Source: Gremmenia infestans (taxonomy: Eukaryota; Ascomycota; Leotiomycetes; Helotiales; Hamatocanthoscyphaceae). From it: a DNA stretch of 64,000 nt. The position numbers and the translations under genes were made by a program. The stretch is taken from the NCBI GenBank assembly GCA_032629725.1, contig JAFEVB010000021.1, positions 62,001-126,000 of the forward strand. The letters are read 5' to 3'. Shown in pieces: positions 33,045 to 44,633 of the stretch. How positions within the stretch are numbered: position 1 is the first letter of the stretch; the number at the start of each line of letters is the position of its first letter. Below the pieces are notes generated by a model, which was not told the origin of the DNA, made no database searches, and saw only the letters and a program-made list of their open reading frames with translations.

Positions 33045-35094
33045 TTACACCGGTCTCCTCAAAGGATGCGCTTCTGTGTTCAGCACATACTCATCCAAAC
33101 TAACGACCCCGACATCACTATACAACAAGTAAAAATACTTTAACGTTTCAGCAAGCCAGAAACTTTCCATCTCGTCAACTTGCACGGGAGCAGCATCAAG
33201 CACGTTGTCTATGGCACACGCGGCGATGTCGGTGGTGCAGTGCGCGATGATGGCGCGGAACATGTCCCAGCCGGCATCGGTCCAGTAGGAATTGCCGGTA
33301 ATGCGGTACATGATGAAAACGGATTCGATGGCCTCTGGTCTGGGGAAATGTTAGTGGAAATATGAGCACTTCGTAGCGCAAGGAAAACATACCTCAACAG
33401 ATATCTCCCATCCGTAATATGAACAAATCCAGGCGAAAGCTTCTTCTCTTTAATCCTAGCCCTTATAGTTGCGTCGTCAGCATCAGGATCAATAGCCTCA
33501 AACCACTTCTTGCTACTCCATGGACAATTCTTCCTATCCTCACACGGGACAGCTGTGAAAGTCTCCGGCATAATCCCTGAAATCGTATTCCTGTACGCCC
33601 AGACACAGCCATCTGTAAGTCTAGCCCCATCTGCCAAGTCTTCAGGTCGGTTAAAGATCTTGCCGGCGATGGCGAGCATGCCGCCGGCAAAGCAAGTCAG
33701 ATGCTGCTGTTCAGCCTTGAGGCGTGGTTCTTGGCCTTTAAAGGCGTCGACGGTTCCTGATATTAGGATGTCTTCTTCTTTCACTGTCATGGGACGGAAG
33801 AAGAGATGCTCTCGGGCTACTTCGATGAAGTTTTCGTACATAGCACGAGGTTGCTTAGATTGTCCTCCAAGCATCATGAATTGCTACCACAATCAGTATT
33901 TGTAACTTGAATATTTGAGAGAGAAATTACCTTTGGCAGGTACTCATAAGTCGAGTCCGCGAGAGCTCCTAATGTAAATAACTCGGCTGTCCCTGCATAT
34001 GGCGACGCAAGTGCGATGCTTTCGTTGACATGCGTGGCATCTACTACAGATGGCCACATCCCAGGCAGATTGGTTTCACTTTGCCACTTCTCCAATTCAT
34101 CGGTTACTCGCTGAATACCATCGTAGTATTTGGTGTTCCCGGTGATTTGAGCAAGGCGGGTGAATTCCAGAGACAGAGAACCAAGCACAGCTACGACAAC
34201 TGAACGACTTGGCATATGATCGTGTGCATTATCCTTCGTTCTGGAACATGATCAGATATACCTTGACAGGAATTGGGAAGTAACTTACGAGGACCAATAG
34301 TAATGCGGAGAAGGCATCCTGTTTGGAGTATCAAATGCAGTATATAATATCTCCGCAAGCTCCAACGCCTTTGTCATCAGAATAGGATACTTTCCCCCAG
34401 TGAGATCCCACGTAGCAATCAGACCTCCCAGATGCCGAATCGTAGTCTCAAAGAGATTAATCTGGCAGCCCTCCGTATGTGTGAAATCTATATTCTCCAA
34501 TTCCTTCAGCGCAATATCGAACTCCTCATACAGCTCCATAATCCACAGCGTATCTAACGCATCCACCATTGTAGCTGCCCATCCGCAAAACGGAGATTTA
34601 TACCCGCCAACAATGGGCCGCAATTCGTCTTGCGCCCATGCCTCCTTCTTGTACCCTTTCCACGAATGCAAGAACGCGTCGCGGATCTCCTTCAACCTCT
34701 GCAACCGCACTGCCTTTGCTCCTGCAGTCTCAGGAACAGGCACATGTTGGATTTTGGGGAGCTTCTTTGCGCCTTTGGGGAGTTGGAGATAGGATGCGAC
34801 GGGGAATCGTTCTGGTCGGATTGGGATGGGCACGTAATTAAACTTGGTCTGCGATGATTCGAATACGCTGGAACGGAAGAAATAGAATAACGCGAGGACG
34901 AAAAACGTCAACCCTACACCGCGGATGATTTTCTGATTCGAGGCCTGACGTCGCAGCGAGGACTGGTGGAGAGAGTTAGAGAGAGCTAAAGAGAGGGCGC
35001 ATGAGAGGTATTGAAATCGACTTACCACAAACGACTTGTCTCGGCTGCGCGCATTCCAGCGGAGATCGTCCTTGTCCTTGTCCTTATACCCCAT
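33045..35094 (-). CDS. GH47 class I alpha-1,2-mannosidase
   Basis: Six exons on the minus strand (35026-35094, 34289-34962, 33931-34240, 33883 down to 33393, 33339 down to 33045; the first joined by a 63-base intron) give 612 residues. A short cytoplasmic tail precedes a signal anchor (GVGLTFFVLALFYFF), so it is a type II ER/Golgi protein. The catalytic (alpha/alpha)7 domain shows FCGWAATMVDALDTLWIM, LFETTIRHLGG (acid residue), HLTCFAGGM, LRPEAIESVF (catalytic Glu), and a C-terminal LNTEAHPL whose Thr binds calcium. It trims alpha-1,2-linked mannose from N-glycans. The first intron has no stop and keeps frame, so retention would add 21 residues before the anchor. Confidence 0.93.
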
Positions 35095-36731
35095 ATTATC
35101 AATTGTTGAATATTACTTCGTATCATTCCATGTTCAGTGAAAGAGAGAAGAGACGCCGCCAAGAAGGCCCATGTTACATACTTACCTATTAAAGGAGTCG
35201 CGAGTTACACACCTAACACATAGACCAACGCCGCACGGGAGCGCGTGCCCTGCGCCTGCCTCGGAAACCCGTCAACCATTGATATACGGAGAACCGTACA
35301 AATCTCCATAGTAAATCCTAGTGCTTTTAATAGATCGTCATACAGTTAAAGTACGAATAACTCTCAGGTTGTAAGCATTACCTTATAGCTTACATCCTAT
35401 CAGAACCCCTGGAAACCTATATATCACATCATTTTTACTCGAGTAGATCACGAGCAGGTAAACCGTGTTATGACTTAGATGGGTGGTATAATTATATCAG
35501 GAAACGTTTTAAAAAACTTCATTTACCTAGCTATCATTTGAACTTATAGATATAAAATTATATTTAGATTATGTATTCCCTATCTGTGACACCCAATATG
35601 AACATCAAGCCAAAATCTATTTTAGGAAGTATCAGTATCTACCGAGTGTGTCTAAGCTTTGAAGCGGCCCCTCTAGCGCTACCCCTATCTGCCCCACCAC
35701 GCCTTTTCTATACTGCGTATGCGTACTTCGTACTCCATGCATCCTGATTTCGTGAATATACAGTACGGCAGCGTGAGAGGTTCTAGAGTATCGAAAACAT
35801 CACCTGGCAGAACTGCATCAGTGGCAATGTAGGAAGGGTTAACACCTAGATCTAAAGGCTAAGACTATTCACAAGGACCTATTTTGCTTTCCCTGTTGCT
35901 TCCTCTTCCTTAAACCAAGTCGAATCCATTTCATTCCGTATCGTTTTATATGGCATTGCATGTAGACTTGACTAAAGAGGAAGATGAATTCGATTTCGTC
36001 CTGGCTTTTCTATCCTTTCTCGAGAGCTGATTTCACGTCTAATGCGGTTCTCGTAGGACTTTACGTGGTGATGTGCATTTGCCGTGGGGATAATAATAAT
36101 GATTCTAGATTTTGAAACAATCGGAGTGAGCTTACAGTTGGAAACATGGGTGTTGAGTGAGAAAAGGGAGAGGCTAGAAGGGTGTAAGCCTGCGGAGAGG
36201 AGGTGGTGTGATGACTGCGGCAGATATCTTTGAGGCTGCGAAGAAAAAGTGGAAGGCCAGGTGGTCAGAGTAGCGGATGATGATTGGAGTCGGAAAACAG
36301 AAAGTTATTTTGCACCTCTTACTCTGATTCCAGTCACATGTTTGTAGAAATTTCGCTATCAAAATGAGGTTCTAATTTATTTAACTCATCACCAATGACT
36401 TAGTAAAGTATGGAAAAATTAATCTAATCGACTTGTTGCAAGGAAATTGGTGTGAGTTCAAAGGAGTGTTGCACCTAGAATCAATGAAAAACGTATAATC
36501 TGCTGAAAGGCAGAATCAGCTACTCAGCAAGCCTCAATCGATCATCCAAATTCCCATTGCCGCCTAGCCTCCCCAGTCCAATGTCAGCGGCAGATGTCCT
36601 ATTGCGTTGGTGACGGTGGCAGGAGCCTCAAGATATTCGGTAACGGATATGGCTAGCCTGATAGCCTGGTGTAGAGCTGGGCGAAGAGGACCCCTCGTCC
36701 ACCCCTCCCTTGACCGAGGATGATATATAGT
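35095..36731. other. 1.6-kb intergenic region
   Basis: No convincing gene is present. The right part is downstream of the small hypothetical gene, and the left part is the mannosidase promoter. Short open frames (for example 36174-36362 on the minus strand) are featureless. Confidence 0.4.
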
Positions 36732-37496
36732 CTAAGAAGAAGACCCACCGCTCTATGTGAAATGTTCAGTATCAATCTTCGAAAATAGATGAATAACATG
36801 TGGGTATGGTGATCAAGGTCACGTGCCTGATAGGCTAACAAGATTATAGGAAAACTTACCGTGTCGGGAGAGTTGTCGGGAGGAGTGTCGGGAGGGTTGT
36901 CACCATCACCATCGACTGCAGGCTCGTACATTGGCATCTACAGTTGCTGTCAGCTTCTGGGTCGTTGCGGGCTTGACCTTACGGAGGCTACGAGCAAAAA
37001 GAGGGCATCATTGACAAATCGGACCTGAAGACCGGCGTCCGCAACCTGGAGGCCATGATCGACCAGAGAATGAGGGGTCGCAACTTACTAGCATGACACT
37101 AGAATAGCCAAAGGCATCTTGCCCCTCATGGTCGATGCTGATATGAGCACCCACGATAACACCATCGACCATATAAATATCGCCTCGATGCGTATGCATA
37201 TATGCCGGAAGATTGGCTGGCATTGTCGTGGCCGGGTACCATTTCACCTCGTGATTCGCCGGAGCACCTTCGACGATGCTGTGCATGCCAGTGTTGGCTG
37301 AAGATACCACGGAGAGCCCCTGTCAGTACGCCAGTCAGTATATTCCTACTGGACTTTTGCGTGAAGCTGGCTAGGACTGTGGTTATCTACGTACCGAAGC
37401 TTGCCTGATGCCTTGAAACATCGGGGAGATTGGATCAAGACGATGGTCTTGCGTGGTGGCTGCTGCAAGGTCGATATCGTTCTGTTTCCAAGACAT
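36732..37496 (-). CDS. Small four-exon hypothetical protein
   Basis: Exons on the minus strand are 37395-37496, 37089-37319, 36860-36937 and 36732-36752, all phase 0 with good GTACGT or GTAAGT donors and CAG or TAG acceptors, giving 143 residues. The middle exon encodes a conserved-looking domain (KWYPATTMPANLPAYMHTHR, GDIYMVDGVIVGAHISID). The end is a PPDTPPDNSPDT linker and a Ser tail. No signal peptide or membrane helix is present. I do not recognise the family. Four consecutive in-phase junctions argue for a real gene. The exons of 78 and 21 bases are too short to be certain. Confidence 0.45.
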
Positions 37497-37576
37497 GGTT
37501 GGATTGTACATTGAAATGCTGACAAGGACCGTGTTGTGAAGACAAGTCGCTCTTGGTCTTGAGAAGAGATGGTGGG

Positions 37577-38062
37577 TTATAAAAGAAACAAGAAAGGGCT
37601 ATCAGGTGAGCTGGCTCGGGTTCTGTGATGACGATTTCTTCTTGTTAGGCAGTATCTGTTGAAGATGAAAGGAGAATGCAAGGCGTGCTCAAAGAATATA
37701 CTTATATAGTTGAAAGATTTGGCTCGCCGGGGCCCCAGCGGCCCCCGTATACGCCACATAAGAAAGGGCAAACGTCTCAAGGCGGCCTTGTCAAGTGAGT
37801 AGGCCGCGATCGCTACACTTCGAGAAGTCTCAGGCCCAGCTACCTGTCGGAAAGCTAGTGCTGTTACTGTGGTCCAGAGGGGGGAAAGGACTCGTATCGA
37901 TCGTGTCTTATCCCGTACTTTTCGGAAACCAGATGACCTTGAGCATTCAGTATGGCTGAGCAAAGTTTCTGCCTTCGTTAGTATATTGGTTGATTCATGA
38001 GCAAGTACTTGAGCAAGTACTTGCTTTGAAAGGGCGCGCGTGATGTCGGTCAAAGCGGCCAT
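37577..38062 (-). CDS. Hypothetical open frame, doubtful
   Basis: From the first ATG at 38062 the frame gives 161 residues. The first 50 (AALTDITRALSKQVLAQVL, NILTKAETLLSH) look helical and protein-like. The remainder is basic and unstructured with no motif. It lies directly upstream of the four-exon gene on the same strand and may be a separate gene, part of it, or chance. Confidence 0.22.
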   Translation of the reverse strand: MAALTDITRALSKQVLAQVLAHESTNILTKAETLLSHTECSRSSGFRKVRDKTRSIRVLSPLWTTVTALAFRQVAGPETSRSVAIAAYSLDKAALRRLPFLMWRIRGPLGPRRAKSFNYISIFFEHALHSPFIFNRYCLTRRNRHHRTRASSPDSPFLFLL

Positions 38063-39159
38063 ATCAACCACGGGTGGATCGTTACATGGATCTGAGCTTT
38101 GCAAAATTACTGAAAGACCCGCGAATGCATATAATTCTTTAGCCAGAGGAACGGGGCAATTTCAGGTTGACGGGGTGGATTCCAATGCTTCATCTCTAAC
38201 GACAGACCCAAGCTGAGTAACTGTCAAGTTGAGTTGCGTTGAGAGACTAATCGAAGATGTGCAATACACGAAAGCGTTTATTTTACTTTCGGCTGTGTAA
38301 TGTATTCTTTACAATCTCCAATCAGTACATCATAAAGAGCCGCGCTTTTGCAGGGAACGTTAGACCAGTGGTGGCGCTGTTAAAAGGAGATAGAGGGCGG
38401 TCTGCAAAAGGGAGAAAACCAACGCCCTCCTAAGGGCATGCGGAAAATAAAACAGTCTAAAGCATGTGTTTGCTTTGCCACACTGGGTACTGCTTTTGCA
38501 TTTTCTCGCGACTTTTTGCTTTGACTTTCATTGCGTTTATTGGAAGTCGGGGGTGGCATGTCTCAAAACAAGTACTCAAAATTAGCTTAATAATGTTTAA
38601 CACACACAAAATATGAAGGTGCCTATGAAAGTGCCTATGAAAGTGCCAAGGCAAGGATATCAAGGCTCTTGACGAACATAGTCTGCCCTAATCGCCATGG
38701 CGCAGTCTAAGGTAGGCGTGTTGTGAATAACTTTAAGTGTTAATAGTCCGTCAACCCCTGTGTAATTTAATATTGACAGAGACATTATGTTGATGATTTG
38801 CGCCAACTCTTACCCTTCGTCGCTTCCAACGCGGTTAGTCAGCATCGCCGCTCTGCTCAGGCGCTACTCACCCTCGACTCACCCTCTGCTTAGGTTGCTC
38901 AGTCACGTTCCTGCTCTCCCTTCCAGTGACTAATTATAACTTATTTACTGCTCGGTTTGGTTGTACGAAAATTGTTAACTCTAAATGACTATATTTAGGG
39001 TGACTAAGTCGGCTCCTAAGGAGCCCAAACATCTACCTTTTTCACCTTAAAGTATCTGCACCCACGAGGGCCACGAATCTCGACACCAAAGACCAGCATC
39101 AAAGGTCGCGCTCGGCGAGAGTCGGATGTGTCATACTGAAGGTCCTTAATCGAATCCTG
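38063..39159. other. Intergenic with short tandem repeats
   Basis: No gene is supported. Three tandem copies of a 12-base unit (GAAAGTGCCTAT type) lie at 38615-38650. A separate 12-base direct pair (GAGCAAGTACTT, at 37999-38022) is just to the left, inside the preceding doubtful frame. A mini-frame opening at 38699 could splice to 38780-38880 but ends after about 42 residues. Confidence 0.35.
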
Positions 39160-40280
39160 GGTCGTACACGCGGCTTTTGTCATCCTTTCAGCAGTTGGAG
39201 CTATTGAGTTGGCTTTGACATACCGTTTCGTAAATCCGTAAGTGCTCGGGATTGCCAATCTTCCACTCCAGACTAATGTCTGACATGAACAGAGGGACCA
39301 TAGTTCAAGTTACCCTCCCATCAGGAAATGTCCAAGCATCAACTACAACTACACATTGGTACCACTATCAAACTCTTCGCTTCCTACCATTTGGTTCGAG
39401 TCCTCCGCAGCTCATGGAGTCGTTTACTTTCTTGGTCTTCAGACATCTCTCGCGCTTGAGTATGGCCGGAATTCCTGCTCCTACGATGCACCTAATTTCG
39501 GATGGTCTTCGAGACTTCCTGCAGATTCGGTGACCTATTTTGATTGTTTCAACCCCTTACTACGCGCGTTGGGAAGGTAAGATGAGGAGATCGTCCTGGT
39601 GGGCTGGGGTGGTGGTGCCCAAAACGCGCTACTACATGCCATTGAAAATAACAATATCACCAAGCCAGTGGTTCTCTTGGATTCCACACCAGACGGCATA
39701 GAATGGCTAGACGCCCAGCGAAAGAATCATTGGAGTGAAGCTCAAATGCTCAATTATCATACTGTCGATCTGAAAGGTCGTATCTTTCTTGCCGAAACTA
39801 TTCTTGGTTTGGCAATTCCTTGGCACGTTCTCAATCTTGATCCTGATACTTGGAAGAATGTTCACTAATTTGACGAATGGGGTCTCTTGCCACTCTTCGA
39901 TACCCAAACTCGACGGGATACTTTGACCAGTCGCTTTATCCACGGTATCGGGCACAAGGACTGAAAAGGATATGTGGGCATACCAATATTAAGATCTTCT
40001 CCGCGAAGCTTCCACCCCTTTCGGCGAATATGTTGTCAACGCACCCGCTCCTTCTGGTATGGGAGTGTATGCTATCAAGACATACGATGCTGGAAACCCT
40101 TCGACTAATGAAGCTAGCAACGAATTTTATCGAAGAAGCAAGCTGGCTCATGCTGATTATATTGCTGGTGGCAAACTAACGTCTCCTGTCATTTGGTGCG
40201 AAGCGGAGGACTGTTCTTTGTCGTTTCCTGTCAACAAACCGCGTTGGACTGCGAACGCCCTGATGATTCTGGAGGTCTGA
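39160..40280 (+). pseudogene. Alpha/beta-hydrolase pseudogene
   Basis: Segments of one protein can be read across frames: a hydrophobic AAFVILSAVGAIELALTY near 39170-39230, TIWFESSAAHGVVYFLGL and SLALEYGRNSCSYDAPNFGW near 39390-39510, EEIVLVGWGGGAQNALLHA (nucleophile-elbow region) near 39585-39640, then STGYFDQSLYPRYRAQG and YDAGNPSTNEASNEFYRR. A TAA interrupts it near 39580, where CAA is expected, and another near 39867. Frame shifts occur near 39355, 39880 and 39965. This is a decayed membrane-linked hydrolase. The elbow serine is replaced in GWGGG, so the ancestor may already have been atypical. Confidence 0.62.
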
Positions 40281-40494
40281 ACGCTCCAACTCGCGACAAA
40301 AGCAAGCTCATACCTTGTGGTCATGCTAGATGCGAGTTGGGTGCCTGACTTGAAGATCTTGGACGGTCATATATTATATTCACGTGTTGTTACGAGGTAA
40401 AATCAAACAAGCAAGCTTTATATGCACTGAATGTCTAAAAGAATTTCATGTCCAAATCTCCATTGAAGTTCTGATGATGATTTCGTGGAAGTAG

Positions 40495-43400
40495 CTATCC
40501 GTAGTCTTCATATCCATCAATCTCATACTTTTCACCTGCTCTAGGTTTGCCACGCCTTCTAAAGAAATCCATTACCTTGCGAGCGGCGCCTCTAGAACCT
40601 GCGTGGTCTGCTCTGTTTGTTTGCAGGCCTGGTGGTTGGCTAGTGCCGCTGTCAGAATCGTCTTGCGGCTGCGGGATATCGTCTGTCAATTCCGAGTGAT
40701 ATTGAGGTCGGATGTTGCGCCGCCGTGGGTATGATGTTGAACCTGACTGAGGGTCAGATGTTGGGCGTGACTTCTGACTTGCGAGCAGAGAAGCTACGCC
40801 AGCTCCAGGCAACGCGCCTTCCACTATCCGTCTCTGACGTTGTGGAGAACGGCTTCTCGATCGCTCTTTCGCAACAACCTTTTTCTTCGCAACATTTTGC
40901 TTAGAGATCATGTCTTTAGCATCAAAATGACGTGGAGGGAGAGGTTTGTTGTAATCCACCGAAGAAATTACAGCTCCCGAATGAAGTCCAGCTCCTGGGA
41001 TTTGACTAGGCCTTCGCCTTCTGATACTTGCTTCTTTAACCTCTGGCCATCGTTCTCGACTTCGATTCCGTCTACTAGAAAACGTAGGTGGAACTATTGA
41101 CACTCGTTCGCGACTCCGAGTTCGATCTTGTCTTTTTGAAATTGTTGCGGGAATCAGTGGTGAATGTGTGCTATTCCTTCTTCTTTCTGATACTGACGAA
41201 TATCCATCCTCATAAGCATCTTGTATTTGTTGATTGATTGGGGGGTCACGGGTATCATACGCTGGTGATATCGGTTGAATTGGATCCAGTTGTCGGAGTC
41301 GATCTGGTAGAGGTCTTATATCAATAGTATTCGGTGTTCGCTCCCTGCTTCGACTTCGACTTCGAGAGAGCAAAGGTGGAACCACTGGCTTGTGTTCTCG
41401 GCTTCGACTTCGTCTTCTAGGCAGTGTTGGAGAAGCTGACATTGCATCCTTGCTGTACGCTTTACCGAAACTTGGGTAAGGCAGACTGATTTCTGCTGTC
41501 GTATGTTCTCGGCTCATACCGCGTCTTCTAGTGGCTGAGGGTGAAGGCTGCCCTGCTGCAACTGGTCCCCGTTCTCGTTCTCGACTCCGACTACGTCTCC
41601 TTGAAAACCCTGCCGCAAGTATTGGTGTCCGCTCTCGAGTTTGACTCCTTCGTCGTGTGGAATCTGAAGAAGGATTTGTGATGACTTCGAGGTAGGCATC
41701 TCCTGTCTCTCGACGCTGCTCTCGCTTGCGATGCTGGTCCTCTTTCTTCAAGGCGCTCAATTCCGGTAAAATCAAGCTTCTATTAGATTCCTCCACAGTT
41801 CCGAGTAACTTGGGATTATTGACAGATGATGTTCCAGACCTAACATATCTCCTGCCGATTTTTCTTTCCGACATGCCACTAATCAAATTGTCTGTGGGCG
41901 TCGGGGGTAACTTTGCTGCAATGTCCTGTGGGTACTCAGGATTACTTAATCCTTGCCCTTCACCGATTGGCCTTGTTAGAGATTCAGGTAGTATGGTCGG
42001 CCTCTCGACAGAAGTAGTAAGATTTGGGCTCTGAGGCTCATGCTCCCGTGATTCGTGACTATAGCCTTCGGCGGTAGCTTTGTTTCGACTGCGATCCTTA
42101 CTTTTCCGTTGTCGGCGCTCCTTCTTTTCTTCAGGCCATGATTCTCTCTGTTGTTTCTGCAAGGCCGCGGTAGTTAAAGGAGTAGACGGGACAAGCAATT
42201 CCCGCAACCTGGGGACATGCTGAAGTGGAATGGCATTACCGCGATCTTGGTCATCGTTGGGCTCGCGAATGGTACTAACGTTAACGGAGGCATTTTCCAC
42301 CATATTACTTGGAAGGATGGGTTCGTCCTGATGTGAGGATACCTTGGGTTTTTCTAAGAGATTGGGCTGTGACTGAGGTGAATCTACGGCTTTGCTACCT
42401 TCTCCTTCCTGGTCGCTTGGTAATTCGTCCCCTTTGGCGTTTGGGGGTAAGTGTATTCGCTTTGTGTAAGATGGCTTGCGCGTGCCTTTGCGTTCCGTAA
42501 TATGAAGATGATCGTTTGCTGATGACCTTCTGCGACTTTTTGATGGTGGGGTTACTCGAACCCGAACGGACGGTCTTTTCGATTCTGATTTGCCGGTTTT
42601 TGTACCCTCAAAGTATTCAATCGACAGCGATGTCTGGCTCTTTTTCGAGCTGAGAGCTTGTCCTTTATCGACATTCATGGTCGGTATAGTGACTGAGTCA
42701 GGTGGACGTTCGGGTTGGCAAACGATGGCGGGCGACGGAGGTCCAGCTCTAGGGTTAAGAACATTGTTCGTTATGTCTTCTATCTCGTTTTCATATACTG
42801 GTGATCGTCGGTCTATTTTGTTCATCATAGGTGACATTGACGTAGAAGCACTGATATCAGCTATTTTCGACTCGTCAATGTTCGTGTCTTCAAAGATTGC
42901 GGGTGAGTTGAGAGTATCTGAGAGCGCAGCCAAACTTTCGAGCGGCGGGATGACGACCTTTTCAAGGCATGTGATGATCTGGTCACCCTCTTCGTTCTCG
43001 TTCTCTATATCCTCGCTCTCTTCGGTCTCGAGTGCCGCGGTGCTCTCAGTGGATACCGGTGCCGGGATTGGGCTTCCTATGTGACCAATATTTGGAGGCT
43101 GTCCCGGATACTCGGAGTCTTGAATCTGCAGCCACGTGGCATCTAGCATCTGAGAGGCTGCAAGTCTGTGTAGTGGATGGGGCTGCAGAGCCGATTTCAC
43201 AAAGTCGATGCCTGCTTTGCTAGCTCGGGCCACCAATGGACCTTCAGGAAATGGCCCACCCAGACAAAATTTCATAATATCCTGTGGATAAGACGGAAAT
43301 GGGACATTGATAGCAAATATCTCATATATCACACACCCAAATGACCATATGTCGACCGCATTTGTATATGCTGAGCTTTCGGCATCTGCACCAGGAACAT

Positions 43401-44195
43401 ACCCATGGACTTCTGGGGCGAGGTAGTTGGGGCTTCCTGTAGCAGTCTGCATGATAGTATTATTATTTGAAACTCGTTTGGATATCCCGAAATCTCCGAT
43501 TTTGATCGCCCATTGAGGTGATACTTGTACAACGAAGATGTTCTGGATAAGTAGTAGTAGTTAGCTACAGAAATTTGTTTGCAGGCGTTTTCAAATCTTA
43601 CTTCTGGCTTTAAGTCTCTGTGCGTAAAGCCCTGTGAATGCATGATACGCAATCCTTCTAATAGTTGGGTCGCTATGCTTCGGGTGTCATCCTCGTTGAT
43701 TTCCTTTTCGATGAATGCGCCGAGTGTCCCCAATGGGAAGTATTCCATGGCCAGGAAGATGGATTCCTCATTCTCATACCAGTTCCAGAACTCCACAAAC
43801 ACTTCGTATTGACGGAACTGTTACTCATTAGACGGTAGTGATCTTCAGGATGGTACCCGCCATACCTTTGTTCGTGAGAACTTGATCAACGCTGATAATT
43901 CCTTCCGAAAATCTACCCTCAATCGGTCCAGCTGCCATTTGTATAATTGTTTGACCGCTCGTAGATCCCTTAATGCACCTTCATGATCGTCGGAAGGTGC
44001 TCGTTTCTCCAGGCGGACTGCGCCAAAGGCTCCTGCACCGAGGACCTTTCCATGAGGAAACCATCTCTCCAGCACCTCAACCTTACGGAACCCGCGAGCT
44101 CGATCGAACTTATAGAACTTGTGTATGACGCATTTGGGATCGCTCTGGAAAGTAGTGTCGAGTTTGTAGTCATCTAAATCGTCCTTCAGAGACAT
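40495..44195 (-). CDS. Large Ser/Thr protein kinase with RS-like C-terminal tail
   Basis: Exons 43866-44195, 43602-43817 and 40495-43542 on the minus strand give 1197 residues. The kinase domain (about residues 45-370) is complete: GKVLGAGAFGAVRLEKR, a RAVK lysine, THRDLKPE continuing to N across an intron, KIGDFGISKR, and SPNYLAPEVHGY. It is therefore predicted active. Some 800 disordered residues follow, rich in repeated RRRSRSRER-TP units spaced about 35-45 residues apart, like splicing-kinase substrates, ending in a basic tail. I cannot place it in a named family. It could act in nuclear speckles or signalling; substrates are unknown. It is divergent from the HeLo-pseudokinase gene. Confidence 0.88.
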
Positions 44196-44633
44196 TGGGA
44201 TACTACGCGCCGAGCGAGGGGTTCGCAGCCTCGCGCCAGCATAATCCTGTCGAAGCGCCAGTCAGCTCGATTAAACAATCAGTACGAACACAATAGCAGT
44301 CAGAACTTACCAGAGTAGCGGCAACGTGCGGATGGCATGTCAAATTGTTGTAGATGCAACAACTGTGTATTTCTTGTCGAGATTCGGAGGTCTCGACGAG
44401 GCCAGTGGGGTCCCAAACACAGCCTCAGCCGTACCGTGCCGCTTTCCGCAGGAGATCCCTAGAGATCCCTCCCAATCTAGGACAATCTGCCTCCCCGCGC
44501 TACCTTGCAGCTTCTCTCGCTTTACCTATCCTCTTCCGAAGACACAGAACTTGACGGTTACGATTGTTATTAGCCTTCTTGCACCCTCTGAGTGAGTGCA
44601 GGTTCCCACATTTCTAAACTCCGAGTGAAGGAC
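44196..44633. promoter_or_regulatory. Divergent promoter, kinase / HeLo-pseudokinase
   Basis: This 438-base region lies between two opposite starts. Small open frames at 44326-44595 lack features. Confidence 0.45.

Noticed and set aside
38699..38881. Mini-gene opening MAQSK with a possible splice to 38780
   Set aside because: Only about 42 residues result, with no family resemblance, and it may be chance or the remnant of a repeat.
42590..43084. 164-codon plus-strand frame
   Set aside because: It is a shadow of the kinase tail. The minus-strand frame is far longer and contains the kinase motifs.
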